NCBI RefSeq assembly: GCF_028389875.1
Contig: NC_084666.1
Location: 34,784,308 to 34,848,307, forward strand
DNA length: 64,000 bases
DNA from: Rhea pennata
Lineage: Eukaryota; Chordata; Aves; Rheiformes; Rheidae
Direction of reading: 5' to 3'
In this document: piece after piece, positions 55,313 to 64,000 of the stretch
How the letters are laid out: each line of letters opens with the position of its first letter
How positions within the stretch are numbered: the first letter of the stretch is position 1
Notes under the pieces: model-generated
What the model saw: the letters and a program-made list of their open reading frames with translations, nothing else
The model's database searches: none
Told to the model about the DNA's origin: nothing
Translations under genes and position numbers: made by a program

Positions 55313-58300
55313 AGCAGTGGTGGGGGTAGATAGAGATATTTTATCATTTTCCAAAAATTAGGGCTTGATCCCACAATTGCCATGCCAACAGCAATATAGA
55401 AGCTAGTGACACTATCGACATGAGTGAAAGTTTCTTATGGAATCTGGGGTTTGGAGAAATCGATCCCATTTCACCTATGGGATCTGGAGAAGTAGATTCC
55501 AGCACTTGCGTGCACACGTACAAGACTGCTCAAGGGGAATGCAAACTTTTTTGAGTTATTCAGCAGATAGGAATATATTTAGTTTGCCTACACATACGAA
55601 AGGCAAATTTAGAAATCTGAGTTCATCACACTGAAACCACCCAGGGTACTTCCTCCACGTCAGATAACAGACAAGTACTGCAAACCTGGGTATCTTCTAT
55701 GTCTTTTTGATGCCACTGCTTGCTCTTTCCTAATCCGTTAATTGATTCTGTTCTCATTCTGTCTCCTCAGTCCTTATCTCCCTACCTCCAGAAACTTTGG
55801 GGCTGAATTCAGTTGTCCACACAGCTGAAATGCATTAGAGTATCTGAAACATCTGCACAAGGCTGGCATATATGACACAAGATTCATGAGATGCCTGTGC
55901 CTTCCAGGATGGCATCCCCTAGAGAATATCTGAGAGTGTATCAAACAACCTTTGAATGCCTTTGGGTAGGCTGCTGAGTCAAGCTCTTTGATCTCTGTTT
56001 AATAAACCTTCACATTTCCCCTTCCAAATTTTCTTCTGTTTCTCACATACTTTTCTGCCAAGGCCTTCTGTTCTGTTCTTTCTTTCATAGTGCTCTGACT
56101 GGATTGCAACTCTGCTGGATTTGGTTGTTCTGGGATTTCTGTGAAGTTTTTCAAATCCATAGGAATATTCCCTGGTCATCCTGTATAGGGTTATAAAGAA
56201 GGAGCAGAAGATAAAGACCATCTGGCAAAGCTGACCAGGCTTTGAAAGACTAAGAGCTTCAAAGACAAAATATACTGAGAGGCACAAAATTGGACCCTAC
56301 CTCCCCTCACTATGCGCTCTGCTGCAGTAGCCATCCTTCATGCTTCCTGCCTTTCTTTTCCACCCACACACTGCTTCGTCTCTCATGTCCGGCTGAAATC
56401 AGTAGTCCAAAAATAGGCAAGATGCTTCATATCAGCAGTATCTTATCTTTTAGCATTAACTTATGGGATTAAGATGGATCTGGAGGCAACATTTCTTTCA
56501 GTTTCAATTACTATTTCCTTCTGTTTGTTTATGTTTGAAGTGCCACGTTTTCATGGTAAAGGAGCTGCATTTAGCACAGTGGATTCCATTAGCTGTCACC
56601 TTGTCTTGGAGTGCATCCATAAGCGTACACACAGCTGCTCTTAACTCTATAGGGGAGCTAGCACATGGCCTATATTTCAGTAGTAACAAACTATGCCATG
56701 TAAGATCTTTGAGGCTGCCAGCAGGAGCTATTGTTAGGGAGTTCACTGGAGCAACTCAACAGGTAGGCTTGCTTCTGACATTCTTACAAATGAGGGTGCC
56801 AAACTCAGCACCATGATTGGTAGGGATGTGCTGGAAGCCTCACTTGTAAGAACCTAGCTCTGCCACCTTCAGGCCCTTTGCAAACCTAGGTGAGTGGGGA
56901 ATACACTGGGAAGCAAAAGTCTGCCTCCAAGGCTGACATCTACCAGAGAACCACAGACAACATCCAGAACTTTGCTGCTAAGTGTAAGAAGTCGGTGAAA
57001 ACACTCACTCCAGCTTCATTAAGCAGTGAAGGAAGAAATCTGCAATAGCAGGCAGGTTAAAGCTGCCTTTTATGAATGAGAGTGCACTGGGGAGGGAGCT
57101 TGGACTTGTGTCACAATAAGTGCTAAAAAAGCTCGTGATTTGTGAAGGCTCTCTTCCCAGGTCAACCAGGAACCTACAAATATGACCAGCCTCATTTCTT
57201 CCCACAAAAACTAATGGAAGCCGAGAAGTCCTTTTGCCAGTGAAATACTAAGATACGTCCTTCCCTTCTCGGACCCTTCTGGAATCTGACTGGTCAACTG
57301 CACCAGTTGAGTTTTGTATGGGCCAGGTCTTGTATGACTCCAGTACTTGTTTTGATATCAGATGCCTCTAAGAGTGGTCTTAAATATACATGCACCACCA
57401 ACATCTGGGCTTCTTCATCAGGGGATCCTCACACCTACCAACATTGTTAGGCCCAAAGATAGATTGTATGTATTGAAAAGAAGAGGAATACTATAAAGTA
57501 GTCTGTCTTAATTGCAAGAGAAAGAGTTGTTAGATTAGAAATCCAGAATAAGACATTTACTTTGGGACTAAGGTTGTATTCTGGCTTTTATCTGAGTAGA
57601 AGGAATAAATTCTGATCATTCAATGATAAAAATACTTTATCAGCAATCAATTTCTGAACTTACCAGTCTCATTTTCAAATCATCCTTCAGAATACACTAA
57701 ATCCAATGAGTTCAAAGATTATTATCTTGCCTACAGCTATTGTTTAGAAATAATTACTGTTTATGTAGAAATCTGTATACCTTCCATGGCACAATTCCAT
57801 ATTTGGACATGATCCAAGGAAATAATTGTTTGTACTAATTGAGACTGTCATTGTTCAAGTTGAGTGGGAGCATAGCTTGAGTAATAGCTCTTTATTTGCT
57901 TCATGGTGAGAAGTGGGAGTCAGTTGCTTCTCTCAGATTGCTTCTATGTTAGTATGTGATAATTTCATTTGCTCCAGTACAAAACTGGAGAACAAAACTG
58001 AGAACAGAATGTAGGACTGAGATGTGGTAATTTTCACTTTCTTCCTCCCTACAACATCTTTCCTCCTCTAAAACTGAATGTTGCTTGCAAATTTTGTCCC
58101 AGATTCTTTAGCATATCAGCTGTTTTTGACAGAAATGCTGCTAACACATAGCCATATGAAAAAGAAGGGGTGTAATATACCTAAAGTAGCTAAGTTGATT
58201 TGTATCTCCTGTAGCTCTGAGGTATTATAAATGCCTTTTTGGTACCTTTTGCAGCTGCTACTTAACAGATGCAGGGGACCTAACCTGTGACAACGATTAC

Positions 58301-61300
58301 TCATTGCAAAGAAGAGCTATCCTTGCGGGTATTCCTATCTACCTGTGGTGAGAGGGCTCCTTCTTAGCAGATCTTTGGCATTCCATTTACCAGGGGAGGA
58401 ATTAAGACCTGTCATTAGGATAACTTAAGGTTATATCCAAATCACACAACTTTGTGAATTTTGGCATGCCCTGGAGCCCTAGTCCCAACTTCTCCAAATC
58501 AAAGATGTGATGGAGTATGTTGTAGTTCCTTTCTGGCTCTTTCCATTGAAACACAGCTTGTGGGAAGGATGGTGTGTTCACAGCTCTTGTCTTAGTATGG
58601 AGATAGGATGTAGCCTCCATAAATACCCAGGTTGGGAGTTTGGAGCTGCTCCTGGGTATTGCAGTTTAGACATACTTTCCCAATGTTTCCTAGCTCTTTC
58701 TTGCTCATTTCCTCTTACAACAGACAAAACTTACTTATTCTTTGTTTTCATACTAGTTCATCTTTAAAAAACTTTGTGAAACAGGAAATTAAAAGAAGCA
58801 TTTAAGAAAATTTACCTTCAAATGAAGTATTATTTTGGTTGGAAAAGAAAATTCGAAAGCATCTAAGTCTGAGTGAAAAATGGTTTTGCATTGGAATATC
58901 TGCCCTTCTCCTTCCACCCTGTCATCCATTTCCCTAGTCTCTCCCTTGAGACCCAAACAGGTAGGCCTAATGCAAAACATAAAACACTGGTTGTGTTAAG
59001 GTTTCAGATACATTAATGAGAGAAGAACTTGAAGAATTACTTTAATTGGAAGCAGAAGATGATAGATAGGTTGTGAGTTTGAGGGAATATAATTAGCAAG
59101 GATTAAATGGAAACTTTTGTCTGTGATCATAGATGGAACATACACAGGTTTAATGAGGCACATTAGCATATATATGAGGAACATTAAAATATAACTTGTT
59201 TTTCTGTAATGCCATTTTGTAGTAGCGGGGATGGTAAGTGGATTAATAAACAAACACAAAAGTTATTAAGAATCTAGTTTTGGTATGCTAGACAAGAGAC
59301 AAGATTAATAAAGAAAGGAAGTATTTTGTACTCTGCCTTTGAAACATGAGGAAAGGCTTATGTACTCAGATCTGGTCTGTTTTTTCCATCTTTATCAGCT
59401 GATCTAATAAAAAATATTTGTGGACCATGTCACTGTTACCCTACTGCTGTAATACATGCTGCATCTGACATCAGTGATGCACACTTTAGACTTTATTAAC
59501 CACACAACAGTGGTGTTTACTGCTCATAAACTCCAAGAGGAGAAATCTACCCCAGAAAGCAAATACATCAGTAGCCTGGCTACTCATCTGCAAATTTTTG
59601 ACTTCAGCAATATCAGGCTGTTGGTATGCAGAAGACAGAAGGCAAATACTATGGCAGTTAAGGCATGGGCAGCAACTTTGCTGCTGTACTCCCCCCGACC
59701 CTCTTCCTCTCATAGTATATTCATAGAGGGAAAGACTTAGGCTATAGTTTCAGCTTTTTTTTTTCATTTACATTTAATAATGGTGCTTTTGATCCCTTGC
59801 CTTTTGCAGTGGTGATTTGTTGTCACTGTCCCCTTGTGAGCAGCACAGTTGGAACTGACTCCTTCACTATCTGAGGGAAGATTATATGATGTTCATTCCT
59901 CATGCAGTACACACAGAAATAAATCATATATGCCAATTATTTAGGATAGGGTTTGAGAACTGCTCAGCATTAACACTATGTTAGCAGTAACTGTGGTTAA
60001 CCCCTTCCCACCACCAAAGAAAAAAAAACTTTCTTTTCAGATTGAACGGCTAGATAAGAAATGCATTTGAAAATCCTAAGTAATTTGTCTTGAAAAGTTT
60101 ATTTCTTCAGATACTATAAAAAGAGGAATAGAGTACTAAAATGTTATGTGAGATAATTCCAGCTGATTGCTTCATTAGGGAATGCTGACACTGAGTCACT
60201 GTCATGAAAAGCAGAGCCAGATAGCTCTGCAGGATAGTTATTTTGCCTTGCAGATAAGCTTTTTAAAGGTTGTGTGTTTTTAGTGGTGCTGATTGGTAAG
60301 TTATAGCATCACCTATGGACCCCAGTGAGATAGGCGTGGTTCAAACATACAAAGGGAAAACAGTCCCTGCTTGGGAGCATATACACATTAGCTAAGCCCT
60401 TGTGGCTTGCTATTCATTTGCTATTCCTGGATCTCACACCTTCTAAAAACAACCTTCCTTTCCCCATTGTTCTTGTTTTCTGATTGCCAGTCTTCTTCCA
60501 ACACGTGAATTTCTCATTACTGATCGCTAGGCAGACACAATTCACTGCTGCAACACCCAGTGAGTTCCTGTTCCTTTCTGCACTTTCTGTTGGGCTTGTG
60601 GGTCAACCAACCTCAAAACAGCTTGGTAGGCTGTATTAGGGCTTTTTTTCCCAAATGGCTGCCAAAGGGCTTGGAAAAATTAAATAGTGAAGTCCTGATG
60701 TTAACTTGGAAACAAAAGCTAGAGAGGGAAAATGAACATTTAAGAAAATATTTTTTCAGATGTACTCTAAGTGCTGCGAAGTTTTGACAGGCAGAAGAAG
60801 TCTGGCAGAAAGCCAGGCGTCAATGAGGCTTTCATACTCACAGGAGAGAGATTAGCTAGAAGGAGAAAGAGAGACACGTGACAGTGATGTAGAGAGCAGA
60901 GAGGTAGGTGGAAAGATTAGGTCAGTAAGAGAAGTCAGAGTAGTGCTGAGTTATGGTACAAGAAGAGATTTTATTAGAACTTGAAAGCCAAGACATCTGA
61001 GGATGAACCTGATATGCCCACAGCTCTTCATTGCTGTCAGTTTGAACTGCAGCTCACACATCAGTTAGTAGCTCACACATGCCACATCCAGGCCCATCCC
61101 TAAACTGCACAAGGCTTCTCTGCAATGGGAGAAGTGCAGCCAACCAGCTTCTGCTTGTCCAGGCTGAATCTGGGAGGAGTTGGAGGTTTGTCCCTGAGCA
61201 CTGGTTTTAAATATACCATGTAGTCTGATGTTTAACTTCCTGTGCCTTCCAAAAAACTATGTACATCCTGGTGGTTATCACATCTGGCAGTCTTGCTGCT

Positions 61301-61602
61301 CTCTGTTAAGTAACTGTACTAGTTATCTGTAGAGTCAAGAGTAATAATAAATATCTGAGATGGATTCTCAGATAACTCCTGTGATAATCACTGGATTGTC
61401 ACAGGACAGGAGAGCATAAATAACAGGATTCACTAACTTAAACCAGTGGTTTTTTGAAATTTCTTTTCCAATTCTTTGTTGTTTCTTGATCATGTCCATC
61501 TGAAGTTCATCCTTCCTTTTTCTTTGTACTCTTTTCTGCCTCTTATTTTTGTCCTTTTTTACTATTCTCTCCCTTTTAATGCCTGTGCTCTTCCCTATCT
61601 TT
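54816..61602. other. region downstream of the EF-hand exon
   Basis: No exon that I can support. A strong acceptor at 55770 (CATTCTGTCTCCTCAG) is followed by a short open frame, and an AATAAA lies near 56,001, so the EF-hand transcript might end there. Other open frames are short and without domains. A 29-nt poly(A) lies at 55282-55310. Confidence 0.4.
55282..55310. repeat. 29-nt poly(A) tract
   Basis: 29 uninterrupted A followed by GAAGCAGTGG; no retrocopy is recognisable upstream of it. Confidence 0.95.
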
Positions 61603-64000
61603 ACAGAATCACAGAATGGGTAAGGTTGAAATGCACCTCTGGAAATCATTTAGTCCAACCTCCCTGCTCAAGCAGGGTCACCTAGAGCATGTTAGACAGG
61701 GTGGCATCCAGGCGGGCCTTGAATCTCTCCAGAGAAGGAGACTCGCAACCTCTCTGGGCAAGCTGGTCCAGTGCCCTGTCACTCTCCCAGGGAAGAAATT
61801 CCCCCTCACGGTCAGGCGGAACTGCCTGTGCTTCAATTTCTGCCCATTGCCTCTTGTCCTGTCACATGGGACAACTGAAAAGAGCTTGTCCCCGTCCCCT
61901 TGACACCCTCCCTTCAGACACTTATACACCTTTCTAAGATCCTCCCTCAGTCTCCTCTTCTGCAGGCTAAACAGGCCCAGCTCTCACAGCCGTTCCTCAT
62001 AAGGTGGGTGCTCCAGCCCTCTGATCATCTTTGTAGCCCTATGCTGGACTCTCTCCAGTAGATCCATATCATTCTTGTCCTGGGAAGCCCAGAACTGGAC
62101 ACAGGACTCAAGATGAGGCCTTTCCGGGGCTGAGTAGAGGGGCAGGATCACCTCCCTCGACCTGCTGGCAACACTCTTCCTAATGCACCCCAGGAGACCA
62201 TTGGCCTTCCTGGCCACAAGGGCACTGGCTCATAGTCAACTTGTCCACCAGCACTCCCAGGTCCTTCTCTGCAGAGCAGCTCTCCAGAAGGTCAGCCCCC
62301 AGCCTGTACCGGTGTATAGGTTTATTTCTCCCTAAGTGCAAGACTCTGCACTTGCCTTTGTTGAACCTCATCAGGTTCCTCTCTGCCCAGCTCTCCAGCC
62401 TGTCCAGGTCTCTCTGAATGGCAGCACAGCCCTCAGGTGTGTCAGCCACTCCTCCCAGCTTGGCATCATCCGCAAAGTTGCTGAGGAGGCACTCCATCCC
62501 CCCATCCTGGTCACTGATTAAAAAATTGAACAGGATGGGACCCAGTACCAAGCCCTGGGGCATTCCACTAGCCACAGGCCTCCAACTAGACTCCACACCA
62601 CCGATGATGACCCTCTGAGTTCTGCCTTTCAGCCAATTCTCAATCCACCTCACAATCCACTCGTCTAACCCACACTTCCTGAGCTTATCTAGGAGGATGT
62701 TATGGGAGACAGTGTCAAAAGCCTTGCTGAAGTCAAGGTACACAACATCCACTGCTCTCCCCTGATCTACCCAGCCAGTCATTCCATCAGAGAAGGCTAT
62801 CAGATTTGTTAAGCAGGGTTTCCCCTTGGTGAATCCATGCTGGCTACTCCTGATCACCTTCTTTTCCTCCATTTGCTTGGAGAGGACATCCAGAATGAGT
62901 CTTTCCAGGGATGGAGATGAGGTTGACCAGTCTGGGGCCTCCTTCTTGCCCTTCTTGAAGACTGGAGTGACATTGGCTCTCTTCCAGGCCTCAGGCACCC
63001 TATCTGTTCTCCATGATCTTTCAAAGATGATGGCAACAACATCTGCCAGCTCCCTCAGTACCCGTGGGTGCATCCCATCCAGGCGCATGGATTTGTGGAT
63101 GTCTAGTCTGGCCAGAAGGTCTCTAATCCTATCCTCCTCAACCAAAGGAAAGTCTTCCCTTCTCCAGACTTTCTCCCTTGTCTTCAGGCTCTGGGATTCT
63201 TGAGGGCTGCCCTTAGCAGTGAAGACTGAAGCTAAGAAGGCATTCAGTAATTCTGCCTTCCATACATCTTTTGTCACCAGAGCCCCTGCTCCATTCAGTA
63301 GCGGGCCCACATTTTCCCCAGTCTTCCTCTTGCTACTGATGATTTGAAGAATCCCTTCTTGTTGTTCTTAACATCTCTTGCTAGACTTGATTCCAAATGG
63401 GCCTTAGCCTTCCTCGTAGCATCTCTACATACTCTGACAGCATTCCTATAATTCCCCCCCCCCCCAAGTAGCCTGTCCCCTCTTCCACATTCTGTGTATT
63501 TTCTTCTTCTGGCTGAATTTGGCCAAGAGCTCCTTGCTCACCCATGCAGGCCTCCTGCCCCTTTTGCTTCACTTCTTACTCAGAGGGATGCACTGTTCTT
63601 GAGCTTGGAGGAAGTGATGTTTGAATACTAGCCAGCTCTCCTGGACTCCTCTTCCTTCTAGGGCCTTAACCCCTTGAGATTCCTCCAAGTAGGTCTCTGA
63701 AGAGCCCAAAGTCCTCTCTCATGTAGTCTAGAGTTGTAATTCTTCTTATTGCCTTACTTCTTTCCTGCAGGATGCTGAACTCCACCGTCTCATGGTCACT
63801 GCAGCAAGGCTGTCCCCAACCTTCGTATCTCCAACAAGTCCTTCTTTATTGGTTAGGACAAGGTCCAGCAGGACACCCTTCCTCGCAGGCTCCTCCACCA
63901 GCTGTGTCAAGAAGGTCTCTTTTTCATCTCTCATTTTCCCATCTTCTAGTTCTTTGTAGCAGATGTTACATGCACCACCTTTTCCTACTCTCCTTTCTCT
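61603..64000 (-). mobile_element. long CR1 LINE, 3' 2.4 kb, running off the window
   Basis: A CR1 non-LTR retrotransposon on the - strand with its 3' end at about 61,603, where the + strand reads ACAGAATCACAGAATG (inverse of the ATTCTGTG tail), then TCATTTAGTCCAACCTCCCT. Going 5' it holds the 3' UTR, the end of ORF2, the full reverse transcriptase, and at 63.75-63.93 kb the end of the endonuclease part (LLDLVLTNKEGLVGD). The element continues beyond 64,000. It is much longer and better preserved than the copy at 47.7 kb, so probably younger. The poly(C) run at 63457-63469 lies within it. Confidence 0.95.
61678..63310 (-). pseudogene. CR1 ORF2 reverse transcriptase, broken
   Basis: The frame from 63310 to 62180 covers the reverse transcriptase: the finger region, VVYLDFSKAFDTVSHNILLD (catalytic Asp region), SGMPQGLVLGPILFN (usually PQGSVLGP, so Ser is replaced by Leu), the active-site box FADDAKLGG at about 62450-62476, and LESWAERNLMRFNKGKC. 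Near 62,200 the frame shifts, and the usual [18 protein letters not shown] and [16 protein letters not shown] follow in another frame (62217-61984). An in-frame TGA at 61981-61983 then interrupts EERL-ELGLF, and the frame continues to 61678. Another shift is likely near 63,345 upstream. The copy is therefore dead, but the breaks are few. Confidence 0.9.

Noticed and set aside
56641..56762. Open segment between TATATTTCAG and CAACAG|GTAGGC
   Set aside because: 82 nt, open by chance in one frame, phase does not match the EF-hand exons and the peptide shows no domain.
58260..58330. Acceptor-like CTTTTGCAG followed by an open 31-codon stretch
   Set aside because: Ends in phase 1 with a moderate donor and no EF-hand similarity; not enough to call an exon.
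62826..63203. Open frames on the + strand inside the CR1
   Set aside because: They are antisense shadows of the reverse transcriptase frame.

Overview
The window looks like nuclear DNA of a bird, or less likely another sauropsid. Exons are small and split by kilobase introns with GT-AG splice sites, and the background is AT-rich with one CpG island. A long CR1 retrotransposon with the ATTCTGTG-type tail typical of birds lies at the right end. There are also a few old MIR-like SINE remnants and many microsatellites. The species cannot be told from the sequence.

Two genes are recognisable with high confidence and face each other tail to tail, the arrangement I recall from human 4q35.1. CFAP97 (+ strand) occupies about 1-21,180. 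Only its last three coding exons are here (9052-9320, 18480-18630, 19275-19402), followed by a 1.8-kb 3' UTR; the large 5' coding exon must lie to the left. SLC25A4 (mitochondrial ADP/ATP carrier ANT1, - strand) is complete in four exons between 26,807 and 28,800. Its lengths of 111+487+141+158 nt make 298 codons plus stop. A CpG-island promoter with TATA, CCAAT and TCTCGCGA elements lies at 28,920-29,060. The 5.3 kb between the two 3' ends has no gene I can recognise.

Right of the SLC25A4 promoter there is no well-known gene. The CpG island may start a short divergent transcript (candidate exon 30,661 to a polyA signal at 30,995). Between 40.2 and 54.8 kb on the + strand three short phase-compatible exons (39, 66 and 99 nt, all phase 2-2) join into one EF-hand-like reading frame resembling EFCAB6-type repeats. 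This is the best candidate for an undescribed gene. Three weaker open, splice-flanked segments lie at 35-38 kb. HELT, which I recall as the neighbour of SLC25A4 in mammals, is not seen.

The remainder is intron or intergenic DNA: microsatellites, long poly(A)/(T) tracts, two perfect palindromes and a 12-bp hairpin, a purine-skewed block at 32.0-34.0 kb, an old CR1 tail at 47.7 kb, and the long decayed CR1 from 61.6 kb to the window end.
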